Part shown: positions 49,785 through 59,101 of the stretch, piece by piece
How the letters are laid out: each line of letters begins with the position of its first letter
How positions within the stretch are numbered: position 1 is the first letter of the stretch
Assembly: GCF_019457615.1 (NCBI RefSeq)
Contig: NZ_CP080414.1
Span: 339,501-403,500, forward strand
DNA from: Shewanella zhangzhouensis
GTDB lineage: Bacteria > Pseudomonadota > Gammaproteobacteria > Enterobacterales > Shewanellaceae
Length of the DNA stretch: 64,000 nucleotides
Reading direction: 5' to 3'
The notes under the pieces: model-generated
Databases searched by the model: none
Seen by the model: only the letters and a program-made list of their open reading frames with translations
Told to the model about the DNA's origin: nothing
Made by a program: the position numbers and the translations under genes

Positions 49785-51608
49785 ATGGAACAACCAGCAT
49801 CAGAACACACCCAGGATCCCCTGAGCCATTGCCTGCAACAGGTATTTGGTTATCGGGATTTCAGGCCCGGCCAGCGGGAGGTGATGACGCGGGTGTGTCA
49901 GGGTGAAGATTGCCTGGTGATCATGCCCACCGGTGGCGGTAAAAGCCTTTGTTATCAGGTCCCTGCATTGGTGTTGCCCGGTGTCACACTGGTGGTATCG
50001 CCGCTCATTTCACTCATGAAAGATCAGGTCGACAGCCTTATTCAGTCCGGTGTTGCTGCTGCGTATCTCAATTCCTCCCAGCCCCGGGAGCAGGCTATAG
50101 AGGTGCTGCGCCAACTCAGGTTCGGTGAACTTAAGCTGCTGTATGTGTCGCCCGAGCGTTTGTTGCAGGGGGATTTTTTAAGCCGGCTTGATGAGCTGCA
50201 TATCAGCATGTTTGCGGTGGATGAAGCCCACTGCATCAGCGAATGGGGCCACGATTTCAGGCCAGAATATGCGGCACTGGGCCAGCTGAAACAGCGCTTC
50301 CCCCATGTGCCTGTGATGGCGCTCACCGCCACCGCAGATGAAGCAACCCGCGGCAGTATCTGCGAACGTCTTGGCATACAGCCATTCCAGCATCTTGCCA
50401 GTTTCGACAGGCCCAATATTCGTTACACAGTGGCCGAAAAGCTCAATGCAGCCAACCAATTGCGGCAATTTATTCAGTCGCAAAAGGGTGCCAACGGTAT
50501 TGTGTATTGCAGCAGTCGTCGCCGGGTGGACGAGGTCGCCGAGCGGCTCAGACAACAGGGATTTTATGCTGAGGGTTATCATGCGGGCATGACTCAGGAT
50601 GAACGGGCGAGCGTACAGGACAGGTTTCTGAAAGACCAAATCGATGTGGTGGTGGCCACAGTTGCCTTTGGTATGGGCATCAACAAGTCCAACGTGCGCT
50701 TTGTGGTGCATTACGATATTCCCAAGAGCATTGAGTCATACTATCAGGAAACCGGCAGAGCCGGTCGGGATGGCCTGGATGCCGAGGCTTTGCTGTTGTT
50801 TGACCCCGCCGATATAGGCCGGGTGCGGCATCTGATTGAACAGCAGGAGCCAGGGCCTCAGCAACAGGTGGAGTTTCATAAACTGTATTCCATGGCGGCC
50901 TTTGCCGAGGCGCAAACCTGCCGCCGTCAGGTATTGCTGCACTACTTTGGTGAAGCAGCCAACGAACCCTGCGGTAACTGCGACATCTGCATCGACCCAC
51001 CCAAACGCTATAACGGCACCGAAGATGCGCAAAAGGTGCTTTCGTGTATTTATCGGCTAAATCAACGTTTTGGGGTGAATCATCTCATTGAAGTCTTGCG
51101 GGGTTCCAAAGCCGCTTCCGTGGTAGACAGGGGGCACGACAAGCTTTCGACCTGGGGTATTGGTAAAGAGAAGAGCACCGAGTATTGGCTCAGTGTCACC
51201 CGTCAGCTTATTCACCTCGGACTCGCCAGCCAGGATATTACCCGTGGCTCGTCGGTGCGCCTGAACAGCGCTGCCAGACCGGTGCTGAAAGGTGAGGTGG
51301 CGCTGATGCTTGCCGAGCCTCGTCTTACCCTCAGTGATGTGCCGCGTAAGCGCACATCGAGTCGAACGCCGCAAAATTACGATCGTAAGTTGTTTGCCAG
51401 ATTGAAGAATTTGAGGCGCACCATAGCCGAAGAGCAGGATGTGCCGCCCTATCTGGTGTTCAACGACGCTACCCTCGCCGAAATGGCGTGGATGCTGCCC
51501 AAATCCGAGGCTGAGATGTTGGCCGTCAACGGCGTGGGTGAGCGCAAACTGGCACGGTTTGGCGGTGAGTTCCTCGACGAGATAGCCGCTTACATCAGTG
51601 GGGATTAG
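49785..51608 (+). CDS. recQ: ATP-dependent DNA helicase RecQ
   Basis: The 607-residue protein has the full RecQ layout: Walker A MPTGGGKSLCYQ, DEAH box AVDEAHCISEWGHDFRPEY, ETGRAGRDG motif VI, the four-cysteine zinc region (CRRQVLLHYFGE ... CGNCDIC), winged helix and a C-terminal HRDC domain. It unwinds DNA 3'-5' in RecF-pathway recombination and repair. Its last 14 bases overlap the convergent TPR gene. Confidence 0.96.
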   Translation: MEQPASEHTQDPLSHCLQQVFGYRDFRPGQREVMTRVCQGEDCLVIMPTGGGKSLCYQVPALVLPGVTLVVSPLISLMKDQVDSLIQSGVAAAYLNSSQPREQAIEVLRQLRFGELKLLYVSPERLLQGDFLSRLDELHISMFAVDEAHCISEWGHDFRPEYAALGQLKQRFPHVPVMALTATADEATRGSICERLGIQPFQHLASFDRPNIRYTVAEKLNAANQLRQFIQSQKGANGIVYCSSRRRVDEVAERLRQQGFYAEGYHAGMTQDERASVQDRFLKDQIDVVVATVAFGMGINKSNVRFVVHYDIPKSIESYYQETGRAGRDGLDAEALLLFDPADIGRVRHLIEQQEPGPQQQVEFHKLYSMAAFAEAQTCRRQVLLHYFGEAANEPCGNCDICIDPPKRYNGTEDAQKVLSCIYRLNQRFGVNHLIEVLRGSKAASVVDRGHDKLSTWGIGKEKSTEYWLSVTRQLIHLGLASQDITRGSSVRLNSAARPVLKGEVALMLAEPRLTLSDVPRKRTSSRTPQNYDRKLFARLKNLRRTIAEEQDVPPYLVFNDATLAEMAWMLPKSEAEMLAVNGVGERKLARFGGEFLDEIAAYISGD

Positions 51609-53343
51609 TCGTCAGTGCACTGCGGGTCATGCCCCGGGTGGTGGCACGTTTCAGCAGGGTTTCTGAGGTATCAAATTGGTGCATGCTGGCCTGGCCAAGA
51701 AGAATTTTACTGTCTTGCCATGGCGCCAGCGCCGGACTGAGCTGCTGAACAACCAAATCGGCACCCTGATTACTGGTGTAGGGTAACAGGATTAATATTT
51801 CGTTGTCATTCAGCAGGTAGAGGCTGTCTGTTTCCCTGAGTCTGAGCTTCATTGCCGCCGTCAGGGTTTTTATTTCCTGAATATCCAGCGTTTTTACCCC
51901 CAGCAACAAAACCGACAATGAATGACCGCCGCGTTTGGCGTGCTGCATTGCCTGCTCCAGCCATTGAATGGGAGATTGGGGCACATTGTTCTCAGCGGGG
52001 CGACTTCGGCTGCTGAACTGTCTCATCATTTGCCACAGCACCAACGCCAGCAGCAAGGAAATCATTACCAGCATCAGGCTGTAAACCCAGCTTAAATTAC
52101 TCTGCCCCGGAAAGGAGGACAAAGGATTGAGCTCCACTTCGGCCGTTATGCTGCGCTGCCCCAGGCGGGTATTGAGTTGCTGAGTACGGGTTTGATTCAT
52201 GAGACGGTGGGCTTGGATTGTTGCCTGAAGGCTTTTGTCCAGTGAATGGAACGCTTTATCGAATTGACCCTCAGACTCGTGGAATCTCGCAAGCTGCAGC
52301 TGGTATTTGGCCTGCTCAGGATAAAGCTGCAGTTGCTGCGCGGTAGCGATCGCCTGTGACATCAATCTTAAGGCTTCAGGGGGGTTATTCTTGGCAAACT
52401 CCACCTGCGCCAGCAATCCCTGTGCTCTCATGGCATAGCGCTGATTTTGTTGCTGAGTAAAGGTATTTAACGCGATATTCAGCAGGTCTTCAGCGATGTC
52501 AGGGCGACCTCTGGTCAGCTCAATGGCCGCTGTGCGACTGTAGCCAAGCGCCAACTCCAGTGGACTGCTCAGTTCCGGCAGTAATTGTCTGGCCTGAGCC
52601 AGGTAATCTGCACCATCCCCTTCCTTGCCCGCTGCAATGGCAATCTCGGCGGTATTGAGCAGTAATTCCAAACGAACTTTTCCCTTACTGTCTATGTGCT
52701 CGAGCCCAAGTTGGTTGTAATGGCGGGCTTGATCCAGGTCGCCTGTGGCGAGCATCAGTTGCCCCATGGCCCCATAGATCAACGGCTTGGGCGGCCATAT
52801 CCAGTTTTGTTGCTGGTTTTGTATGCCTTCATACGCATCCAGCGCTACGCGCAGGTCTTCAATTGCGGAGGTGTAGTTTTGTGCTTCAGTATCCAGCTTT
52901 CCCCTTAACCTCAGCGCCTGTATCAACGCCTGGGGTTGTTGGTAGCGCTTGGCAAGGGTGACGGCGGTGTCCAGTTGTGGCAGTGCTACCTGCACATTGT
53001 TGTAACGGCTATAGGCATCGGCCAGACAAGCAATAAAGTAAGGTCTTGCATATTCAACCCCTTGCCGCTTGGCGGTAGCTTCGCCCATTTGAGCCAGATT
53101 GATGGCGGCCTCGTTATCTCCCTGCTGCAGCAGCAGTTCACACTTAAGCAGTTTGAGTCGCAGGCTGTTTAGCTCTGTGGCTGGAGTGCGTCTGAATTCC
53201 TCTTCCAGCAGCGCGATTTGGGACTTGGCTTCGGCCGGATACTGAAAAACCAGCGTCCCGATTTCATCCATTGGCTCCCGGGCGAGCACCAGCAGTGGCA
53301 AAAGCCACAGCAGCAGGCCGCAAATCCGGTGATGAAATCCCAT
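51595..53343 (-). CDS. TPR-containing membrane protein with degenerate GGDEF-like domain
   Basis: The 582-residue protein has a signal peptide or anchor (LLLWLLPLLVLA), about 370 residues of TPR-like helices in the periplasm, a membrane helix near 425-445 (WVYSLMLVMISLLLALVLW) and a cytoplasmic ~130-residue domain. That domain resembles a GGDEF fold (SLSVLLLGVKTLD, RLRETDSLYLLNDNEILILLPYT) but has no GGDEF signature. It cannot be expected to make cyclic-di-GMP; it may bind ligand or act as a scaffold. It is monocistronic and convergent with recQ. Confidence 0.75.
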   Translation of the reverse strand: MGFHHRICGLLLWLLPLLVLAREPMDEIGTLVFQYPAEAKSQIALLEEEFRRTPATELNSLRLKLLKCELLLQQGDNEAAINLAQMGEATAKRQGVEYARPYFIACLADAYSRYNNVQVALPQLDTAVTLAKRYQQPQALIQALRLRGKLDTEAQNYTSAIEDLRVALDAYEGIQNQQQNWIWPPKPLIYGAMGQLMLATGDLDQARHYNQLGLEHIDSKGKVRLELLLNTAEIAIAAGKEGDGADYLAQARQLLPELSSPLELALGYSRTAAIELTRGRPDIAEDLLNIALNTFTQQQNQRYAMRAQGLLAQVEFAKNNPPEALRLMSQAIATAQQLQLYPEQAKYQLQLARFHESEGQFDKAFHSLDKSLQATIQAHRLMNQTRTQQLNTRLGQRSITAEVELNPLSSFPGQSNLSWVYSLMLVMISLLLALVLWQMMRQFSSRSRPAENNVPQSPIQWLEQAMQHAKRGGHSLSVLLLGVKTLDIQEIKTLTAAMKLRLRETDSLYLLNDNEILILLPYTSNQGADLVVQQLSPALAPWQDSKILLGQASMHQFDTSETLLKRATTRGMTRSALTTNPH

Positions 53344-53561
53344 AGTTCTCCAATAGCCAGCGACTTTTAAAGGGGGGACAGTATAGCAATGTCGCAGTCA
53401 ATTTTGCATAAAGCTGACGAGACCTGCCTGCGGCAGGTATTCACTGTTATATCCTACATCGCTGATGTTGTGGATAATTTTTTAGGCACAGCTGAGTTCA
53501 AAAAGCCTATAAAACCGAAAGTAAGCCAGACTGAATTGACAGATGATGAAAAATTTGGGGG

Positions 53562-53590
53562 TTGACACTATTAAGAGGGCAAGTTACATA
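53562..53590 (+). promoter_or_regulatory. Promoter of the leucine operon
   Basis: TTGACA (53562-53567) and TACATA (53585-53590) are 17 bases apart, ~45 bases before the leader peptide. Between 53344 and this promoter I see no gene. Confidence 0.75.
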
Positions 53591-53635
53591 TTAGGCACTC
53601 GCTTGGTTTTTACTCAGCATAAATATCTTATTTTT

Positions 53636-53704
53636 ATGAATAGAATTGTTGCACTAATCAACCTCCTTCTTCTTACTCTCGCAATCCCTGCGCGGAGGAA
53701 TTAG
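53636..53704 (+). CDS. leuL: leu operon leader peptide
   Basis: The 22-residue peptide MNRIVALINLLLLTLAIPARRN contains six leucines, four of them consecutive, and ends at TAG 53702. Ribosome stalling at these codons when Leu-tRNA is scarce should prevent formation of the downstream terminator. It is too short for standard gene finders. Confidence 0.88.
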   Translation: MNRIVALINLLLLTLAIPARRN

Positions 53705-53738
53705 TGTCGCACGCTCGCTAGCCAAGCAAAGCCTTCAC

Positions 53739-53769
53739 AAAACCCCGCGCCAACCACGCGGGGTTTTTT
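53739..53769 (+). terminator. Attenuator terminator of leu operon
   Basis: AAAACCCCGCG pairs with CGCGGGGTTTT around an 8-base loop, followed by a T6 run, between the leader peptide and leuA. It is the terminator arm of a leucine attenuator. Confidence 0.9.
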
Positions 53770-53826
53770 GTTTTCAAACACATGAGTTGTACAACGAGAA
53801 CCGAATCGGTTCCATGGAGAATGGGA

Positions 53827-55395
53827 ATGTCAGACAGAGTCATCATTTTTGATACTACCCTGAGAGACGGTGAGCAGGCGTTGGCTGCGAGTCTTTCGGT
53901 AAAAGAAAAATTGCAGGTGGCTCTGGCCCTTGAGCGTTTGGGTGTGGATGTGATGGAAGTGGGCTTTCCCGTTTCGTCTCCCGGTGATTTTGAATCAGTG
54001 CAAACCATTGCCCGCCATATTAAAAACAGCCGGGTGTGTGCCCTGTCGCGGGCGCTGGAAAAAGACATAGATGCTGCTGCCCAGGCATTGTCTGTGGCCG
54101 AGCAGTTCCGAATTCATACCTTTATCTCCACCTCTAATATCCATGTAGAGAGCAAGCTCAAGCGCTCATTTGATCAAGTCCTGGAGATGGCTGTTGGCTC
54201 GGTGAAATACGCCCGCCGCTTTACCGATGACGTGGAATTCTCCTGTGAAGATGCTGGCCGCACACCGATTGATAATCTGTGCCGCATGGTTGAAGCCGCC
54301 ATTAACGCCGGTGCCCGCACCATCAATATTCCCGACACCGTTGGCTACACAGTCCCCAGCGAGTTTGGTGGCATTATCCAGACCCTGTTCAATCGAGTGC
54401 CCAATATCGACCAGGCCGTGATCTCGGTGCACTGCCACGACGACCTGGGCCTGTCGGTGGCCAACTCCATCGCCGCAGTGCAGGCCGGTGCACGTCAGAT
54501 TGAATGTACCGTGAACGGTATCGGCGAGCGTGCCGGGAATTGCTCGCTGGAAGAAATCGCCATGATTCTGGCCACCCGCAAAGACATGCTGGGTCTGCAT
54601 ACCAACATCAATGCCCGCGAAATTCACCGCACCTCATCGCTGGTGAGTCAACTGTGCAACATGCCCATTCAGCCCAACAAGGCGATTGTTGGCTCCAATG
54701 CCTTTACCCACTCCTCGGGTATCCACCAGGACGGCATGTTAAAGGCGCAAAACACCTATGAAATCATGACGCCAGAGAGCATAGGTCTGAACCGCAACAA
54801 CCTGAATATGACCTCACGCTCCGGTCGCCACGTGATTAAACACCGCATGGAAGAAATGGGTTATGGCGCTGGCGATTACGACATGGACACCCTGTACGCC
54901 GCTTTCCTGAAGCTTGCCGACAAAAAAGGGCAGGTGTTCGATTATGATTTGGAAGCACTGGCCTTTATGGAGGCGCAGGCCGAGGATGACGATCACTATG
55001 TGATGGAGCAATTGGTGGTGCAGTCAGACTCTACCGAAGGTAAGGCTACCGCTACAGTGCGCATGTCCGTTGGGGATGAGGTGATCACCGAGGCCGCTAC
55101 CGGTAATGGCCCGGTGGATGCCGCCTATAACGCCATCGCCCGCGCGACCCATCGCACCATTAATATCAGCAGCTACAAGCTCGGAGCCAAGGGCGAGGGG
55201 CAAAATGCCCTGGGTCAGGTAGACATTACCGCCCGCTATGATGACCGTAACTTCCATGGTGTGGGTTTGGCCACCGACGTGGTTGAGGCCTCGGCACAGG
55301 CGCTGGTGCATGTCATGAATCTGACCTGGCGCGCCGACAAGGTGGCCTATTGTAAACAGCAGATGCAGCAAACCCGTGAGCTCGGCGGCGTGTAA
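53827..55395 (+). CDS. leuA: 2-isopropylmalate synthase
   Basis: The protein is 522 residues from ATG 53827 (GGAGAATGGGA upstream); an ATG at 53782 lies in the leader. The catalytic TIM barrel has DTTLRDGEQA and the metal motif HCHDDLGLSVANS, and the C-terminal LeuA regulatory domain gives leucine feedback. It condenses 2-oxoisovalerate with acetyl-CoA, the first committed step to leucine. Confidence 0.97.
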   Translation: MSDRVIIFDTTLRDGEQALAASLSVKEKLQVALALERLGVDVMEVGFPVSSPGDFESVQTIARHIKNSRVCALSRALEKDIDAAAQALSVAEQFRIHTFISTSNIHVESKLKRSFDQVLEMAVGSVKYARRFTDDVEFSCEDAGRTPIDNLCRMVEAAINAGARTINIPDTVGYTVPSEFGGIIQTLFNRVPNIDQAVISVHCHDDLGLSVANSIAAVQAGARQIECTVNGIGERAGNCSLEEIAMILATRKDMLGLHTNINAREIHRTSSLVSQLCNMPIQPNKAIVGSNAFTHSSGIHQDGMLKAQNTYEIMTPESIGLNRNNLNMTSRSGRHVIKHRMEEMGYGAGDYDMDTLYAAFLKLADKKGQVFDYDLEALAFMEAQAEDDDHYVMEQLVVQSDSTEGKATATVRMSVGDEVITEAATGNGPVDAAYNAIARATHRTINISSYKLGAKGEGQNALGQVDITARYDDRNFHGVGLATDVVEASAQALVHVMNLTWRADKVAYCKQQMQQTRELGGV

Positions 55396-55469
55396 TGCCG
55401 TGTTTTTATGGCTTCATCCAACTATTAGCGAATTTAATTTAAAAAGTGTGTCAGGGAGTAGAGCAAAGC

Positions 55470-56564
55470 ATGAGTTATCAGATAGCCGTATTGGCCGGTG
55501 ACGGCATTGGCCCCGAAGTGATGGCAGAAGCGCGTAAGGTGCTGGCCGCAGTTGAGGCACGCTTCGACCTTAATATCGAATACAGCGAATACGATGTGGG
55601 CGGCATTGCCATCGACAATCATGGCTGTCCGCTGCCGGATGCCACCCTCAAGGGCTGTGAAGCGGCCGATGCCATCCTGTTCGGCTCTGTGGGCGGCCCC
55701 AAGTGGGAACATCTGCCACCCAATGAGCAGCCAGAGCGTGGCGCGCTGTTGCCTCTGCGTGGTCACTTCGAGCTTTTCTGTAACCTGCGCCCGGCCAGGC
55801 TGCACACCGGTCTTGAACATATGTCGCCCCTGCGCGCCGATATCTCAGCCCAAGGCTTTGACGTGCTCTGTGTGCGTGAGCTCACCGGCGGCATCTACTT
55901 TGGTAAGCCAAAAGGCCGTCAGGGCGAGGGCGAAGACGAAGAAGCCTTCGACACCATGCGTTACAGCCGCCGCGAAATCCGCCGCATCGCCAAAATTGCC
56001 TTCGAGGCCGCCCGTGGTCGTCGCGGCAAGGTGACCTCAGTGGATAAGGCAAACGTGCTGGCCTGCTCAGTGCTGTGGCGCGAGGTGGTGGAAGAGGTAG
56101 CCAAAGACTTCCCCGATGTGACGCTGGAGCACATCTATATCGATAACGCCACCATGCAGCTGCTGCGTCGTCCGTTCGATTTCGACGTGATGCTGTGCTC
56201 GAATTTGTTTGGTGACATCCTGTCGGATGAAATCGCCATGCTCACCGGCTCCATGGGCCTGCTGTCTTCTGCCTCCATGAATGGCTCAGGCTTTGGCCTG
56301 TATGAGCCCGCCGGTGGCAGTGCGCCGGATATCGCCGGCAAAGGCATCGCCAACCCGATTGCGCAAATACTCTCTGCCGCGCTGATGCTGCGTCACAGCC
56401 TCAAGCAGGAAGAAGCCGCCGCCTGTATCGAACGCGCCGTGGGTGCCGCTTTGGAAGCGGGCTTCTTAACCGGCGAGCTGCTGTCTGCGGACCAGCGTCA
56501 CAACGCCAAATCAACCAAAGAAATGGGCGACTTTATCGCCAAGGCAATCCGGGAAGGTGTGTGA
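55470..56564 (+). CDS. leuB: 3-isopropylmalate dehydrogenase
   Basis: The 364-residue protein starts at ATG 55470 with GGGAGTAGAG upstream. GDGIGPEVMAEA, GSVGGPKWEHLP, and the substrate/NAD motif SNLFGDILSDEIAMLTGSMG are present. It oxidises and decarboxylates 3-isopropylmalate. It lies 74 bases after leuA, and its stop overlaps the leuC start (TGATG). Confidence 0.97.
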   Translation: MSYQIAVLAGDGIGPEVMAEARKVLAAVEARFDLNIEYSEYDVGGIAIDNHGCPLPDATLKGCEAADAILFGSVGGPKWEHLPPNEQPERGALLPLRGHFELFCNLRPARLHTGLEHMSPLRADISAQGFDVLCVRELTGGIYFGKPKGRQGEGEDEEAFDTMRYSRREIRRIAKIAFEAARGRRGKVTSVDKANVLACSVLWREVVEEVAKDFPDVTLEHIYIDNATMQLLRRPFDFDVMLCSNLFGDILSDEIAMLTGSMGLLSSASMNGSGFGLYEPAGGSAPDIAGKGIANPIAQILSAALMLRHSLKQEEAAACIERAVGAALEAGFLTGELLSADQRHNAKSTKEMGDFIAKAIREGV

Positions 56565-57976
56565 TGGGAAAGACTCTGTATGAAAAAGTGTGGGACGCCC
56601 ACCTGGTGGCCGAGCCTGCCGGTGAAGCGCCCATTATCTATGTCGACCGCCATCTGGTGCACGAGGTCACTTCGCCTCAGGCCTTCAGTGGCCTGAAGAT
56701 GGCCGGCCGCAAGCTGCGGGCGGTGGAAAAAACCTTCGCCACCATGGATCACAACACCTCTACCAAGAGCGCCAGCCTGACAGCGTTAAGCCCCATGGCC
56801 CGCACTCAGGTTGAGACCCTGGCCGACAATTGCCGCGACTTCAATGTGCGCCTGTACGATATTCACCACCCCAATCAGGGTATTGTGCATGTGATGGGGC
56901 CTGAGCTTGGTATTACCCTGCCGGGCACTGTGATTGTGTGCGGCGATTCCCACACCGCCACCCACGGCGCCTTCGGTGCGCTGGCCTTCGGTATTGGCAC
57001 CTCGGAAGTGGAGCACGTACTGGCCACCCAGAGCCTGCGTCAGAACAAGGCCAAGACCATGAAAATCGAGGTGCGCGGCAAGGTGGCTGAAGGCATCACC
57101 GCCAAGGACATAGTGCTGGCCATTATCGGCAAAATCGGCATGGATGGCGGCACCGGCTATGTGGTGGAATTTTGCGGTGAGGCCATTCGTGACCTCTCCA
57201 TGGAAGGGCGCATGACGGTGTGCAATATGGCCATCGAAATGGGTGCCAAGGCCGGTATGGTGGCCCCGGATGAAACCACCTTTGCCTACCTCGAAGGCCG
57301 TGAGTTTGCCCCCAAGGGCGATGCCTGGCAGCAGGCCCTGGCCGACTGGCGTGAGCTGCACACAGATGCCGATGCCGTGTTCGATGCCGAAGTGGTATTG
57401 GATGCCGCCTCCATTGCGCCGCAGCTGACCTGGGGTACAAATCCGGGCCAGGTCGTCGCCATCGATGGCGTGGTGCCAAACCCTGCCGATGAAACCAATC
57501 CCGTGGTGCGTACCGGCATGGAAAAGGCGCTGGCCTACGTAGACCTGACGCCGGGCACCCCTATGACCGATATCGCCATCAACAAGGTGTTTATCGGCTC
57601 CTGCACCAACTCCCGTATTGAAGACTTGCGTGCTGCCGCTGCTCAGGCCAGGGGCCGTAAGGTCGCCAGTGGCGTAACCGCCATCGTGGTGCCGGGTTCA
57701 GGCCAGGTAAAACTGCAGGCCGAGGCCGAGGGGCTGGACAAAATCTTCCTCGAGGCGGGCTTTGAGTGGCGTCTGCCGGGCTGCTCCATGTGTCTTGCCA
57801 TGAACGACGACAGGCTGGAAGCGGGCGATCGCTGCGCTTCCACCAGTAACCGCAACTTTGAAGGACGCCAGGGGCGCGGCAGCCGCACTCACTTGGTGAG
57901 CCCTGCCATGGCCGCTGCGGCCGCGGTTGCCGGTCACTTTGTCGATATTCGTGTTCACAGACCCCTGGAGGATTAA
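56564..57976 (+). CDS. leuC: 3-isopropylmalate dehydratase large subunit
   Basis: The protein is 470 residues from ATG 56564 (MGKTLYEKVWDAH); a GTG one codon earlier is possible. The aconitase-fold [4Fe-4S] ligands are in GSCTNSRIEDL and PGCSMCLAMN. With LeuD it isomerises 2- to 3-isopropylmalate. It overlaps leuB by 1 base and precedes leuD by 2. Confidence 0.97.
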   Translation: MGKTLYEKVWDAHLVAEPAGEAPIIYVDRHLVHEVTSPQAFSGLKMAGRKLRAVEKTFATMDHNTSTKSASLTALSPMARTQVETLADNCRDFNVRLYDIHHPNQGIVHVMGPELGITLPGTVIVCGDSHTATHGAFGALAFGIGTSEVEHVLATQSLRQNKAKTMKIEVRGKVAEGITAKDIVLAIIGKIGMDGGTGYVVEFCGEAIRDLSMEGRMTVCNMAIEMGAKAGMVAPDETTFAYLEGREFAPKGDAWQQALADWRELHTDADAVFDAEVVLDAASIAPQLTWGTNPGQVVAIDGVVPNPADETNPVVRTGMEKALAYVDLTPGTPMTDIAINKVFIGSCTNSRIEDLRAAAAQARGRKVASGVTAIVVPGSGQVKLQAEAEGLDKIFLEAGFEWRLPGCSMCLAMNDDRLEAGDRCASTSNRNFEGRQGRGSRTHLVSPAMAAAAAVAGHFVDIRVHRPLED

Positions 57977-57978
57977 TC

Positions 57979-58584
57979 ATGCAGGCTTTTACTACCCACA
58001 CGGGGCTGGCGGTGGCCATCGATTCGGCCAACATCGACACGGATCAGATCATCCCCAAGCAGTTCCTGTCCAAGGTGACCAAGGACGGCTTTGGTATTCA
58101 TCTGTTCCACGACTGGCGTTATCTGGATGACGCCGGCGATACCCAAAACCCCGAGTTCAACCTCAACAAGCCAAGGTACAAGGGCGCCACTATTTTGCTG
58201 GCACAGGAAAACTTTGGCTGCGGTTCCAGCCGCGAGCACGCCCCCTGGGCACTGGCAGACTTTGGCCTGCGCGCCATCATTGCGCCCACCTTTGCCGACA
58301 TCTTTTATGGCAACGCCATCAACAACGGCCTGTTGCCGGTTCGCTTGCCGCAAGCGGCTGTGCGTCAACTGATGGACGAGGTGGAAGCCAATGAAGGCGC
58401 CGAGGTGACTGTGGATCTGGAAAACCTCAAGGTGGTATCGCCATCGGGTGCCGAGTTCGGCTTTACCCTGGCCGAGTCTGCCCGCCAGAATCTGCTCAAG
58501 GGCCTGGATGCCATAGGTCTGACCCTGGCCCACGAAGCTGCCATCAGCGACTACGAGTCACGTATTCCAGCCTGGCGTCGCTGA
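57979..58584 (+). CDS. leuD: 3-isopropylmalate dehydratase small subunit
   Basis: The 201-residue swivel-domain subunit has IDTDQIIPKQFL and the substrate loop ENFGCGSSREHAPWAL. The start follows GGAGG. It is the last gene of leuABCD and is followed by a long hairpin terminator. Confidence 0.97.
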   Translation: MQAFTTHTGLAVAIDSANIDTDQIIPKQFLSKVTKDGFGIHLFHDWRYLDDAGDTQNPEFNLNKPRYKGATILLAQENFGCGSSREHAPWALADFGLRAIIAPTFADIFYGNAINNGLLPVRLPQAAVRQLMDEVEANEGAEVTVDLENLKVVSPSGAEFGFTLAESARQNLLKGLDAIGLTLAHEAAISDYESRIPAWRR

Positions 58585-58634
58585 ACCGCCAGCTGACAGA
58601 TTTCGGCGTACAGCTGTAGCAGTCGTTTGGATAT

Positions 58635-58677
58635 ACGGCCATTTGCAACCATAGAGGGTTACAAATGGCCGTTTTTT
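58635..58677 (+). terminator. Terminator of leuABCD
   Basis: ACGGCCATTTG (58635-58645) is a perfect complement of CAAATGGCCGT (58662-58672), and an inner AACC...GGTT extends the stem. A T-run follows. Confidence 0.9.
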
Positions 58678-59101
58678 ATTGCGGTGAATCATGTTCAAGT
58701 TGTTGATTTAGAATGGTTTAGCTCTCTGCTTGATCTGGTCTTGGTTTGCGGAACTAAAATGGACAGTGATTTATGCTGTAAACGGGTGTTGTTTTTAGCT
58801 TACGACTGTTTCTTTCTATTTTTAATAGAAAATCAAATAAAAACAGTGCATTAATTTTTATTTTTCGTTGATGTTTATTCTGTATTGCGAACGCTATTGT
58901 GTTTTTGTGTGCGGTTTTTCTGTTTAAAGCTGTGATCCAGGTCATTTTCTCACTCCACTTCTTTGCTTGTTGTAGTTGAATTCGCTGTTTTGCGGCTTTT
59001 GGTTGCAAAGATCTTCTGTATGAATACACTGCCATGCACTTGTTTCGAGTGAATGCTCTATTTGCCGAACGAAAAATCAATAACATCAGCAGAGAATGAT
59101 A
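58678..59101. other. AT-rich 424 bp regulatory gap before fadL
   Basis: No gene is convincing here; short frames on both strands are low-complexity. A TGTGA-N6-TCATT element at 58931-58946 loosely matches a CRP site, and several AT-rich tracts surround it. It probably holds the long control region of the porin gene. Confidence 0.45.
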
